Shown: piece after piece, positions 42,025-53,890 of the stretch
How the letters are laid out: every line of letters starts with the position of its first letter
Numbering within the stretch: the stretch's first letter is position 1
Origin: Ascidia mentula
Lineage: Eukaryota; Chordata; Ascidiacea; Phlebobranchia; Ascidiidae
Direction: 5' to 3'
Assembly (NCBI GenBank): GCA_947561715.1
Contig: OX387201.1
Span: 16,816,001 to 16,880,000 of the forward strand
Length of the DNA: 64,000 bases
The notes under the pieces: model-generated
What the model was told of the DNA's origin: nothing
Seen by the model: the letters and a program-made list of their open reading frames with translations, nothing else
The model's database searches: none
Made by a program: the position numbers and the translations under genes

Positions 42025-45000
42025 TTAAAGAATAGGAAGAACATCATTGTCATCAATTTTATCTGGATCTTTGTCTGAAAAGTCGAGCTCTCTCATGGTA
42101 TCCAGGAGGTATTCTAGGAGCTTAGTTGTGCGCTCATCCGAAAAAGTGAAACCTCCGTTATCAGAGGATTCCAAGCGCACGAGGAGACGTTTTCGTGTTT
42201 CAGCGACCGAGGGACTTTCCCCTTGACAGAGTCGGATTTCATCCTCCAGTGCCCAACATAACTTCCGCTCCTCCTGGGTCTCTGCGCACGCCATGCTCAC
42301 CTCCGCAATCCGATCCCAATCCTCATCGCCACTCCACTTCTCCCGGAGGATTATTGATGCGATTATCTTTGCAAGGGGCGCGGCACCATTCCCACGACTT
42401 TCGTTGCCTTCCATAAATTTACCAATCTTAAACCCCGTCAGTTTGGCACGAAGGCTGCACGTGATCACTACGTCATCAATCGTGACGTCACCGACTCTAA
42501 AAATTGGATCGGAGAGGAGGAAGTGAATGGCAGATGCGATATCAGCACAGAGTCGGAGGTTGGCCAGGGGGGGAGCCAGAAATCCTCCTTTCTGGTGTAT
42601 TGGAGGAAGGGGAGGGTGTTCATACCGTCCACGTACTCGAACAAAACTCCGAACTCGTTTCCCTGGCGAGTGTGACCGAGTACGCGGATCACGTGATCGT
42701 GATTAGCCAACCGGAATAGTGAGACGCCCTCCGTCAACCTACAACAAACGTACCAGCTCAATTAATGTGATTTGTGAACAACTGTAGATCCATGTTTGAA
42801 TTTTACATGAAAAACATTTATGTGAATAAAACCTCTAAACCGTGTCAATATATTTTCAAACTTACGTTTCCATCTGTTGTTCGGTCCATATGCCGTCCTC
42901 TATGTTAATGTACTGCACTGTTACATTTCCATGCATGTCATTCCACGCCTTCTTAACAAGCCTGAAGTTTCCGTTGTCAAAAATTTTGTATATGGAAAAC
43001 GTCAGCTCGCTCGGAGGAACAAAACCATCCACAGCCTAAAGTCATGGATTTGTTAAACTGATTATAATCTAACTTAATTGTTGTCAGTTGTGTGCAGAAT
43101 TACTGCATTGACAAAAGCGTTTCTTTCAGCATAAAGTTGCATCACATGTTTGTTTTCCAATCATAGATCTTTACAAAATTGTTGGTATTCGAATACATCA
43201 ACTAAGTGTGTTAAAATAAGCACTGAATACACAAAGTAAAACCGACCGCAAAATTCTTTTTCACAGTAAACATTTTTCTACCTTCTTAGAAGCAAGTTTT
43301 TGGTCCAATACCTTTAACCTGGCTTCTGCTGCTTTGCGTTCCTGCAAAAAGAGTAACAGATCAAGTAAAATGTTCAATGATAATTTATCATAGCTGGTGT
43401 GTTCACTCTGGAATCAAGAGAGACACAAGATGCAGATCTGCAACAAAACCCAGATATTGACACAACATCCTCTAGTTAATGTTGCAGATACACGATAACT
43501 AAAGGAAAAGGTTAAGGTTAACTAGGGGGATGCGACATCACACCAGGGGTCACCAAACTATGGTCCACAAGGTTAGTCCATGTGGCCCGCCGGGCTTGCC
43601 TCCCAAATAGCACAACAGTTCATCCTACCCCACAATGAGATAAATCTTGTTTCTTTTGTGATATACTGACAGGGATAATAGGCTGAAGAATATATTTAAT
43701 GCAAATATGTATATTGTCTTCTGTACAAAGGTATTTTATACATTATACTTATTCAAATACTGCCAACTAACAGATCCCAGTACGAACTGCAATTCATAGA
43801 ATAAAAAGAGGATAAACAAGCAATGAGAGCTGCAGACAGATGTTCAGTATGTTTCGACCTGTAAGGTCTCATCAGTGCAGACTGTGGCACAGGGCTAGCT
43901 GGTAGACAGGTACACAGATTTCCACTTTGTGGTACCTTTCGGTCAATCTTCGATATGTTGAGTACCAAACTAGGTTCCAATGACCATAGACGAACCACAT
44001 TAAGCACACTATGGCCAAACAACTGTAGCCCTGTGCCACAGTCGCCAGCTGCACTGATGAGACCTTACAGGTCGAAATAGTGTGTACACCTGTCTGCAGC
44101 TCTCATTAAATATCATGGCTCTTTTGCGCATATAAAATATATAAGCATGGGGACCAATAATATGAATTTTGTGAGCTGCATACAGATGACCATTGTTTCA
44201 ACCTATCAAGTCTTATCAGTGCAACATGGTGTGGACAATCTTGCCATGGCAGCACTAATGGGTTGAAACAGTGGAATATAAAACCTAAACCATTTTGCTG
44301 TAATTACCTGATTAAGTTCAAACATCTCGAGGTATTTTTCTTTGAACGGGGTCAGACTCTCAAGATTTTCTTTCGGTAACTTCTTGCCTAACTTCAGATG
44401 TTGATAAGCTTGACTCACTGCACGGCCATGTAAGGCTTTAAAGTTTTGGATGTTCTCCAATTCCAAAATCTAAAACAATGTGCATTTGAAATATTATTAC
44501 AAATCGACTTCTGCTTGTCCTTGTATGAAAATGTGATTGAATCACTTGATGTTATGTTTGTTCAGAATGATCTACAATTTTTGCAAACGATTTTCGTTGA
44601 CAACATTTCAGTGTCATGCACTTATGTTGTTCTATCAATTACGAAATCATTGTACATTTCATCAGTAAATAATTAACGAACAAACAATAAAAACTAAGTT
44701 TTACACCTAGTAAGAAATATTAACATATAAACAAATCTTCGCTTTGAGGTGTGAATATGTAAATGATGACTGGAAAATGAAACAAATAACAGTGATATTA
44801 GGATTAACAATGTGTTTGTGAAGTATTTAAAAAAAATAAAACAATTACTTTGAAATAACTTCCGTAAAAAGATTTTTCCTCCTCTGCCTTTTCAATAAAC
44901 TGACTTTCCACTAGTTTCCTCAACGTTGCATTTGCCCAAAGTTGTGACGAAGAGAGAATTCTTTTTCCACACTTCAAACATTTCTTATGGCATTCTTCAA

Positions 45001-48000
45001 ATGGTTCTTCCATTGCAAATAGAGCTTCCTAAATCACAAACAAAACAGGTTCAATGGAACAGCAAAATGTAAATGTCTGAACTAATAGTCACAACAAATT
45101 GACCAACGAAGAATATTTTTTTTTCTGTATTACCCTTTGTTCAGTTTAAAATAGACTTCAAATAGTTTCCACAAATATAGTAAATTGATTGATTCAACAT
45201 TACAAGGAAACTCACCACCATGCTTTCCCTGTAGCTGCTAACAGCATTCGATTGTAAGCAGTGCATTACATTCTAAAACAATCCATGTATTAGAACACAA
45301 TATTTTTGCACAATGGTGCACATCAAATTCAGAATAACTCCAGGCAATCATGATTACCTCTTGTTTTTTTGCAATTTCAATCTCACTGATAATTGCATCT
45401 CTTTTTTCTTGCAAAGTCAAATTGAAATTCAGCATTTGTTGATCTGACAATAATTGAACGACTCTTTTCTAACTACTAATTTTGTTTTTTTTGGACTTTT
45501 GTCCATGGGACTAGGGAAAATATACATAAAAAAGGTATAACTGAGCAATAATCAAGTCAAGCAAAAATCACCTCTTTTCCAAAATACATGACTTTGTTAA
45601 TATCGGGTCTATCATGTTAAACTAGGGTGTGTCACATGTATGACTAATGATGTCATCAATATTATTAGGATGTCATCAAACACTAATAAACATTCAGGCA
45701 GCAGCCTTTTAGTCTTCCATATACATTAAATTTAGGGTGGCAAAGCTATCTAGTCTGAAGAGATGTGACTGCATTACCATAATCTATGGTAATATTTGAT
45801 CAATTTTAGGGAACACAGAGTTAAACAAGTTATTTATATTTAAAGTTTTTCCCAATCCCTATAACTTACTGTATTGCTTCCATCAACTGGTAGTGTGTCA
45901 TGAGTGCTTTGCGTTTGCTTTAAAACCTTTCAAAATAAAAAAGTTAAAAAATAATTAGCACATCTTCACAATCTTAAAAACCATCAGGATGTAACAAAGA
46001 TTTCATTCCTTAACAAACATTAACAAACTTTTCACATAAATGTTAGTAAAAGAAAACCATCCGTAAACGAAGCATTTTTCTCATTCCAAGCAGTAATTGC
46101 TTACATGGCTCAGTTTCACGTCATTCCGTTGTAGCTGTTTGTAGTTGTTTGTAACACGCTTTAGCGCAACCTAAATAAAATATTACGTGACAATCCAAAC
46201 TATTTAGATATAAAAATTACACTACAATCAAATAAAGTTTATTGGTTACTTACCAGCTTTCTTTTAAAGTCATCCTCAAACATTATCTTGTAACTGTTTG
46301 TGTATGTTCCCAATGCACTGATACCACTTTGATGCCAACCCAGGTGTCTGAAGTCTTGTATTTTTATAAAATCTTCGTACTTTTTAAAGATAAAATCCTG
46401 AGCATTTGAGGTAATGTTTTCATATGATGTGTCAACTGACATGGTCCTGATACCCTGCAGCATTAGTTATGATGTAAGACCACATACAATAATGCACAGT
46501 AAAAGAGAAAATGCTGCACAAGTTTTCCAACATTTCTTTTCACATTTTAGGCAAACATTTTGAAGCCAATCTTACAATGACCATTATGAAATGTCTTAAA
46601 TACAGGTAAAAGAATAACTTTACACACACACTTCTGTTATGCTTTTGATGTAGTCTTCAATTTGAAGCTCAATGGCACGTAAATACTCATGTCGGGCTGT
46701 GTCCTGCGTCAAAACCAGTTGTAAATGTACTTAAGCGACCAAAAGTTGGAATAGGATCAGTTATGAGGTGGAATCTTTATAATGTCAGAAATGGAGAAAA
46801 ATCAAAACAGGATCCAAACAGAAGTGAAAAGAGGTAAGTTGCGTGATTAAGACAGAAACATTAACTAATCATGCAGTAAATGTATTAAAAATTGCAAAAA
46901 CTAAACCAAAGAATATATGCATCAAGAAATGTACAATTAATACAGAGGATCACATACTACCACACAACAAGTGAAAACCAACCTCCAAATAAAGCCTTCC
47001 CAGATCATAGTTTCCGTCGTTCATGGATTTCATGTATCGCTCGATCCGTCTAAAAGTTTGTTTTCCATTTCTTTCTGACATTGTCCAGTGTGCGAAGCTT
47101 TTTCTTCTGTTCTCGGGACAAACGTGTTTGTAACCAAACTGACAGACCACCTTCATGTAGTCAACAGGAAGATCTTCAAAACCACAAATTACAAATATGC
47201 AATTTGTAAGCAAATGATACCATTTATAACTATAGTTTTACATATTTTGAATCTTTTTATTAAATTTTAGTGCAAGTTAATGCACAAAAATAGTGGAACA
47301 ACATTTAGAACAGGACGTGTACAATGCAAATACATGCATAATGAAAATTTTATTTTGGATCAGAACATAGAAATATTGGAAAGCTGCAGACAGGGTGTGT
47401 ACACACACTGTTTTGACCAGTAAGGTCTCATCAGTGTAGCTGTTGACAGTGGCACTGTGCTAGCTTTTACACTAGCGGGCACACTAATTTCCACTTTGTG
47501 GTACCTTTCGGTGAACGTCGATCTGTTTGGTACCCGATACTGAGTACCGAACAATAGAGACGACGAACCACTGTGGAGCGCACTATGGCCAAACGGATCT
47601 GCTTGGTAACCGATAGTGCTATAGGCAAAAACACCAATGCAATATATGTGAAAAAAACACCATGGCCAAACGGATCTCACCTTACAGGTCGAAACAGTGC
47701 GTGTACACACCCTGTCTGCAGCTTTCCAATATTATGGCTTATTTTTACATATAAATATACGCCACAGAACCAACCTTTTGAGTGTGTAACATCTTTGACT
47801 GAAGGCAGAGTGTAGCACATACAGCTATCAAATGCTACAGAAAGTGGATCAAAGGAATATTCTGAGGTGGAATATTTTGTGAAAACTGTTTTGAGATAGT
47901 CATTATTTTGTCCATATTTGGGGCCTTTGTATTCATGGATGACAAAAACCAATTCCTTGCAAAAAGAAACATTTATAAGTGATTTATTACAATGCAACCA

Positions 48001-49629
48001 GAAAACTTGTGAATTACAAATAATTTTGTTTCAAATACCATTGAATGTATCGTACATATCACATAACATACAATGTGTTTTAAATATTCAAGTTAATTAT
48101 ACCTGCAATATAGAAGTGAATCCATACCATCGAATTTTTCTTTGCATAATCCACAAACACCTGAGAAAAAACAGAACAGATACAAAAAATATGCACAAGG
48201 GGTTATGATAAATTATAGATTTGATATATAGATGATATAGATTATGAGTTTAATACTAAAGGATAAATATTAAGTCATATACCAATATATTAATCCAGTT
48301 GTAATTTTTATTCTGTGGAATGTTTTAAACATACAAACTTTTTCAAACCTTCAAGTGGGACAAATCCGATTCTGTAATCTCCTCTAGTACATTGATAACA
48401 ATAGTGGAGGCCATGGCACCAGCACATTGCAAAATACATTTGTTTAAACTAAATGTTCTTTGATTCAACTCCAGAGATAGCATTGAAAAACAACAAAGCT
48501 GGTTGAAAAATAAAATAGATGGTTATTTACATTCTTTATGTTTAAACTTGTTATCGTGCACATAAACACTTAAGGCATATTTACTTGTTGTGAGTAAGAA
48601 GTTTAGAATAATACAAAATCAATATAACTGACTTCAAGGCATAAAATATTTACTGGAAAATTAAAAACATAAATGTGGACATTTTGGACACAAAAGCAAT
48701 GAACAGACCTTCGCTTGTACTTGGTTATTTTACGTTACTTTTGTTTTTACTCTTTGCAGAAACTGATGATGCCCTTATCAGGGCAAAATATAATTTTCGG
48801 CTAATAATAAAACATCTTTGAAAGAGCTGTTTGAAAGATTGACTTAAAAGTTTTATTCAGGAATTGTGGACACAATTTACATATTATCTGACCACAAAAT
48901 CAGTAATATAAATGGAAGTGTGAAATTATGAAGATAATTTGATATTATAATGTTTTTGTGAACCAAGGTCTAGTTTCAACATATTTTTTCAAGACATTAA
49001 AAAAAATGTAATAAGTTGTATAAAAAAAAACATAAAAAAATCTTTAAAATATGCATCTTCTGTAAATACATTATTTATTTTTGCAAATCAATGCAACAAA
49101 AATTAACAAAGTCAAAAAACTTATACTTCTAAATGCAAATTCAAAGTTTACTACTTCTACTTACAAGCTGATCATCCTCTATTGGACGACAAAATGGGGT
49201 TTCCTGCAAACAGAGACCAGTTATTCTATCAAGTTGTTGGATGGGAAAGTTTTTTGCATAACAGTGCTGCTTGTATCGCTGGAAGATTGCATTGGTTGGT
49301 GCCTGTTAAACACAAAAAACAATAAAGCCCTCATGAACTTTTTTTTCACATGAATATTTGATGTTCAACAACATCACTAGTCACCTTTTTTTTTTTTGTG
49401 TCATTTGTCACAAAGTACCCTGCTTTACCTTTTTGACTTACTGTTAGATCTCTTGTCTGCTTCATGTACTCCAAATACACAAGAAAGAAAACTTCCTTTG
49501 ACATTTCATCTGTTCCAAAAAATCCCACATTAACAAATGCATCACCGGCATGATCGAATGCTGCCTGAGCATAATGAGGAGTCCACAAATGTCTGTTTGG
49601 ATTATCCTGATGATGGACCAACTGTCGCA
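42025..49629 (-). CDS. Multi-exon protein with coiled coil and C-terminal pseudokinase domain (copy B)
   Basis: Seventeen exons with GT/AG ends: 49442-49629, 49165-49302, 48349-48498, 48128-48160, 47775-47955, 46983-47173, 46632-46703, 46254-46454, 46105-46170, 45870-45926, 45358-45468, 45216-45272, 44849-45028, 44308-44469, 43282-43341, 42866-43035, 42025-42738. Codon phase is kept at every junction, giving about 910 residues. At least one more 5' exon is needed (perhaps within 50287-50430). The N-terminal ~500 residues match no family I know. Then come charged coiled-coil stretches (EKRDAIISEIEIAKKQE; ERKAAEARLKVLDQKLASKK) and a Cys-rich ECHKKCLKCGKRI motif. The C-terminus is a kinase fold lacking catalysis: FDNGNF replaces the Gly loop, the VAIK lysine is Gln (VTVQYI), HRD reads VGD, the catalytic Asn is lost and DFG reads TGF. 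The last exon is one base short of phase within the G run 42567-42573; copy A has one base more there. Either an assembly error or a disabling change. A signalling scaffold role is only a guess. Confidence 0.72.
43544..43680 (+). repeat. hAT-like terminal sequence (copy B)
   Basis: Starts CAGGGGTCACCAAACTATGG and keeps GGCCCGCCGGGC. It is the counterpart of 31068, so the insertion is older than the duplication. Confidence 0.4.
43828..43883 (-). ncRNA. Hammerhead ribozyme motif, type I-like (copy 1, left end)
   Basis: On the minus strand: CTGCA (helix I), CTGATGA, stem II GACC-TTACA-GGTC, GAAA, helix III closing ACA...TGT, cleavage triplet GTC, then TGCAG closing helix I. All conserved core nucleotides are present. 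Predicted cut between 43835 and 43834. Sense to the pseudokinase gene's transcript. Confidence 0.75.
44047..44101 (+). ncRNA. Hammerhead ribozyme motif, type I-like (copy 1, right end)
   Basis: AGCTGCA pairs with TGCAGCT (helix I, 7 bp). Then CTGATGA, stem II GACC-TTACA-GGTC, GAAA, helix III ATAG...CTGT with one G-T pair, and triplet GTC at 44092-44094. Core complete. Confidence 0.75.
44174..44280. repeat. Old diverged member of the hammerhead-bearing fold-back family
   Basis: The minus strand 44174-44225 reads CTGATAA, GACTTGATAGGTT, GAAAC and ends CTGTATGCAGC. This matches the motif layout, but the essential G8 position is A. The right end (GCACTAATGGGTTGAAACAG) has lost stem II. Predicted inactive. 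Confidence 0.6.
47382..47724. repeat. Hammerhead-bearing fold-back repeat (copy 2), motifs degenerate
   Basis: 343 bp in the intron 47174-47774 of the pseudokinase gene. The left end (minus strand) keeps CTGATGA and GACC-TTACT-GGTC, but the following GAAA is AAAA. The right end keeps the 3' half (GGTCGAAACAGTG...GTCTGCAGCT) but has lost the CTGATGA half. Two internal GGCCAAACGGATCT copies suggest a local rearrangement. Confidence 0.8.
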
Positions 49630-49919
49630 CTACAAATAAACACATAACTATTTTATAAAAACATTTTAACTGGTGAAAACAGATTAAATAATTTTATGCA
49701 TGACTTTTGTAGTGAGAGTGAAGTGCAGAATAGCAAACACATCTCGTATGTTAATGCATTTAGTTTTTTTTTTGCGGAATATTAGTAAACAATTTCAAAT
49801 TTTCTTTCTATCTGGTAAAAGTGTATGGGTCAGGAGAAATTCTAATTGATGACTACTAGGTCCTGGGTGTCTAACGCCTGATTTCAGAAAAACAGATTCC
49901 TCTATGACAGGAAAAAAGG

Positions 49920-50172
49920 GGTGTTTCTAAAATGCACAATGGCGCTAATGCCCGCTTATGTAGCTAATGACGCTAATGTCGCTAATGCCGCTAATGCCCG
50001 CTTTATGTAGCCAATGCCCGCTTATGTAGCTAATGCCCGCTTATGTAGCTAATGCCCGCTTATGTAAGCTAATGCCCGCTAATATAGCTGAAGGAGCCAA
50101 TGTGACATTAGCGGCATCAGCGGCATTAGCGGCATTAGCGACATTAGCGACATTGTGCATTTTAGAAACACC
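49920..50172. repeat. Fold-back (MITE-like) element built of GCTAATG/GCATTAGC modules
   Basis: 253 bp with ~29-bp terminal inverted repeats GGTGTTTCTAAAATGCACAATG..CGCTAATG. The left half is a tandem array of GCTAATG(A/T/C)CGC and CCCGCTTATGTA modules; the right half is GCATTAGCG repeats, so the element can fold into a long hairpin. It sits in the first intron or upstream region of the pseudokinase gene. No clear target duplication. Absent from copies A and C. Confidence 0.75.
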
Positions 50173-51960
50173 GGCGATTTGTAAAAAAGTTTTATTAAAA
50201 TTATCTCATATAGAAACAAGTCTGTCTTTCCTTATGTGCTTTCCTTTAAATTAATACATAACTTGCTTTCTCCTTTGTTGTGTGAAAAAAGTCTCACGCT
50301 TGACTGCGTTTGTATGCTTCCAGCACTTCTCCTTCCAAAGTTTTTCCTATGCGTGATCGAGGTGCGTTGCTGCTTGCTGTGCTGATAATATACTTGTTAC
50401 GACGCAAGGTTATTGTAAGTCGTTTACGTTACTCGCTAAAAAAACACTTTACGTTATTCGCTAAAAAAAATCTTCGGTAGAGCGGAACCCTGACCTTTCA
50501 ACTCGTCGCCATTGATTCAGTAAAATGAGGAACTGAATTTGTGCTATCTTTCAAGTTTGCTGTGAAGCAACTTGTTTATTGGTTCCTTTGCTATAGTTAG
50601 CCATAGATTTATAACAAATATTCTTGGAAATGTAGCTGAAAATGTTTAGCGTAAGATTAAGCAGAAACTTTAGTCTTTGGTTGTCCAGAAGCAGAAACAA
50701 AATTGTTTGTCGAATCGGGTTGCTGATGTGTGGGATTGATGCTCGTGATATTTCACGAAACTCAGCTGTTGTCGCTAATGGAAAAACTAATCAAACAGTT
50801 GATGCACTTCTTAGTTTTGTTGTCAAATGTCGGCAGTTGTAGTTAAAAATATAAGTTTGATTATTAAAAAGCAACAGATAGCTTTTATGTGCATGTTTGG
50901 TATTGCCTACTTCAAAAGGGCACGTATGTCAACGTAATGTAAGTTAGATTCAAAATGCGGTTTAATACTGATGACAATATTGTTATCGCTAACGTAAACT
51001 ATAACACGATGTTGAATTTTTGTATTTACAAAGCATGAATCGACACAACAAAAAGGATATACTGCCCCAATAACAGATCAAATCCGTTTATTTGGGGCAA
51101 AAGAGCGATCACATTCTTTTCGTTAAACTGTAGGAAGTACGAAAGTTACAGTGCGCCAAAAACGTCACACTTCACTGATCACATCACACGTAAAGTTTTT
51201 CTCTTGTGTGATGCTATTAACGTAACGAAGAGAATAGCGTGGCGTGCAGTTAAAGCAAGCTAGTTCAACCTTTTCGGCAGAAGGAACACATACAGTTTGC
51301 ATATGATTTCACGAAACACTTAACAATTAATTTATGATTTTGTTTTCTTAAAACGTTAGCATAACGGACATAGTCATGTTTTACCTTTTTTGACTTTGTT
51401 CAAAAGGAGTAGTGTTAGTCGCTTATTTATGCTACTTGCTAGAAATACTCACCTGTTTTGTCACGTACATTATATGTAAAAATTAGATGCTAACATTACG
51501 GAACACAAGTTAGTGTGACATGCTGATGTTACGACGCAAACCTATATGGGGCTTACAAGCTACCAGTACCCAATGTGTGAAAGTAAACCATTAATGAACG
51601 CATTTAAGGATTTGTTTTCAGAATAAACGTATATTTTCCTGCATTCGTTTATTCTGCAAAACATATAATTCACAGCAGAGCTCATCATGCACTTAGAACT
51701 ACTGTAAACCGAACAACGCTTAGGAAGCCACATGTTTTCCACACGGCCCTAGAAAATACGAGGCCAGGAAGTGGTGAAATCATTTTGATTTCCGGTATAA
51801 TATGGAGATAATCTAGTTTGTGTTTCTATAGCTCGGGCAATGACACTCGTGATCTGTGTAAGATTTGCTTACTTCCTTGCTGCACTTTTCGAGTTGCGGA
51901 GTAGCGTGTGATGGTTGGTGTTCTAATATTCGCCATTTGGTGTCCGCTATTACAGATCTG
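50173..51960. other. Upstream region of copy B and intergenic DNA
   Basis: 50280-50520 matches 33780-34000 in copy A and probably holds the 5' exon or promoter of the pseudokinase gene (minus). A weak plus-strand frame at 50642-50842 with a basic N-terminus is not supported by any homology. 51170-51790 recurs at 55370-55930. Confidence 0.5.
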
Positions 51961-52879
51961 AACGTGCTTAGCTATCATGGTCGCGAAACATGAGCTACGG
52001 CCCCAGTTATCGATAGCAGATAGTACAGCTTCTTGGCGGCCGAGCAGATCAAGTCCATCGCACGTTATCCCACTATTTTCTCAATTACGCAAAAGGACGA
52101 CCAGCCTTTCCAATCCCTATAGGTTGTTATCATTCAACTTGGGCGTACAACGTTGTTTGCGTTGCGCAGGTCGTTTACTTCCTAAGTCGAGTAGTTCGTT
52201 GTATCGTGATGGTCAATCGGAGTCGGTTCATATTGTTTACACGGTTCCCAATGTTGAATAGCTGCATTCCATCTGAAGTCAGTCATAACTGCGCGCATAC
52301 TCAGCTTTTTGCGTTCAATGGCCGTGAAATCGTTTTCTAGACAATGTCTCAACATCCTAAAAATTGGAGATAAAAGCGGCGCGAGGTTGCCAGCAAAAGG
52401 TCTTTCGAAATAAAGAAAACAGCTGCTGCATGTTTGAGATAACAAAACTATTGCTCTAACAAACGCTCAAAAAACAACGTCTGTAAACATGAAAATTGTT
52501 CGTCGGATTTGAAAGTCATATTATTCGTTGCGCCTTGGAAAGTTCGCGTGCTTATGACTGCCGGCTGTATTTGGACCATACAGTGCTGTTGTTTTAATAC
52601 AAGAATCGTTTCAACCAACAGAGGTTAGCTGCACTTCAGGGTTAAGTGTCCGATTAAACAAAAGTGTTTCTATTTATTTATGGATAACAATTCGACTAAC
52701 TTCATGCGTCATGTTTGGTTTGTTATTTGTATGTGTTTGGAAGGTTAAAGTAGGGTGAGTGATTAAGTTTTACTAGTAGCTCAGTTGTTACAAAGAATTA
52801 AAGCTGTGACATAACATCCACATGAAATATTTGTGAATGGAGATTCCGATTCTTCAAAAACCTAGCATTAGTGCCGTTT

Positions 52880-53890
52880 GGCATTTTCGTCACATTCTCA
52901 CAACCCCAAAACTGTTTCCGCTAGGGCTATGTTTCTGTCGCTGGACAAATCTCGGTTTGCCTGCGTTCCCGCACAGGCCAACTGGGTCGGTCAATATCCA
53001 ACGTGTCGTCCAATCAGCAGGCCGCTGGCACGGTTTGCAAGTTTTTACTTTTTGGAACATAAACGTGCTGGCCACATGCAGGTAGGCCGACGCTCTCGAC
53101 TTCATCTTTCTGATTCGTTTGCACACTTTCGGCTTCGGGAAAGGTATCGGTTGTGGGATTCATTCGATGGAAGTGAACCATTTGCTTTTTACCAGCCGCT
53201 TCCTCGATGATATAGTTGACGGGGTCGAGGCCACTTTGACAACGCGATAAGGTCGCTGTAGCTTTTGCATTTTCCCACCAGGACTGCTGGTTTCGTGATA
53301 AGAATGCAATCACCGACTGAATGTGGTGTCCCGTGTTGTCGCCGATCGTATTAACTTGTCATCCGCTAGTGCTGGAGTCGGAGACTTTTCACATCATTTC
53401 CTTCGTTGTTCCAAAAAATCGCGTAAACGATGGATTTCGGCTTCGTATGACATCTCGTTCCCTTTTTCGACATTTTCCCCAAGCAAATCTACACAAGAAG
53501 TGGTAGTGGTGGCCCTGTCAAAAGCGTGTGGGGTGGGAATGCCCAGACTGATATCCTGATCGCGTGAGTGGTAGAAGCCCAACCACATCAACCTTAACAC
53601 GCTGTATCGGGCTATTTACCGTCGAGCGGACAAATGCTGCCTGTGGCCGTTGTGCGTTTTTTTAATATGGCACTCGATACAACCCCGACAAAACTGTTCT
53701 ACTGCTTCACGCCACCTGTACCAATGGTAACTTTCGGCGACTTTCGAGAGGGTCTTCACGATTCCTAGATGCCCACCTCCGAGTGCGTCTTCTTGTAGTG
53801 CAACAATAACCTCTTGTCTTAAACTTAGAGGGAAAACTACTTTAAGTACGATCTTTTCCCCGGAATCAGTTTCCACGCACAACTCCTTTC
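52880..53890 (-). mobile_element. Gypsy-type retrotransposon pol remnant (integrase region)
   Basis: A fossil fragment. A retroelement integrase zinc-binding region (GGGHLGIVKTLSKVAESYHW, then FCRGCIECH) lies at 53616-53882. An integrase C-terminal-like segment (NYIIEEAAGKKQMVHFHRMN) lies near 53160-53250. No LTRs, reverse transcriptase or protease were recognised nearby. It is old and broken in several places. Confidence 0.7.

Larger units (their letters stand above)
43828..44101. repeat. Fold-back repeat with hammerhead motifs at both ends (copy 1)
   Basis: 274 bp. The terminal inverted repeats start AGCTGCAGACAG and each contains a hammerhead motif facing outward. The interior has CCACTTTGTGGTACCTTTCG, shared with copies 2 and 3. 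It lies in the intron 43342-44307 of the pseudokinase gene and is absent from copy A. Confidence 0.85.
34424..50530. repeat. Segmental duplication copy B (fuller copy)
   Basis: This is the more complete copy. It contains all exons of the pseudokinase gene, two LINE insertions, two ribozyme-bearing repeats and a fold-back element that copy A lacks at the matching places. Confidence 0.85.

Noticed and set aside
48763-48800. CTGATGA followed by GCCC-TTATCA-GGGC, hammerhead-like
   Set aside because: The base after stem II is A where GAAA is needed and helix I is unconvincing. Possibly a relic of another ribozyme-bearing repeat, but too weak to call.
48128-49302. Caspase, TIR or death-fold reading of the pseudokinase gene N-terminus
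   Set aside because: Searched by eye for catalytic His/Cys pairs and TIR boxes; none fit.
50642-50842. 66-residue frame with basic, mitochondria-like N-terminus
   Set aside because: Short, no homology, no splice or conservation support.
51977-52261. Plus-strand frame with LRCAGRLL, slightly like BEL/Pao integrase text
   Set aside because: Only a few residues match and no neighbouring domains were found.
52182-52445. 87-residue minus-strand frame
   Set aside because: No family, no splice evidence, AT-poor but not convincingly coding.
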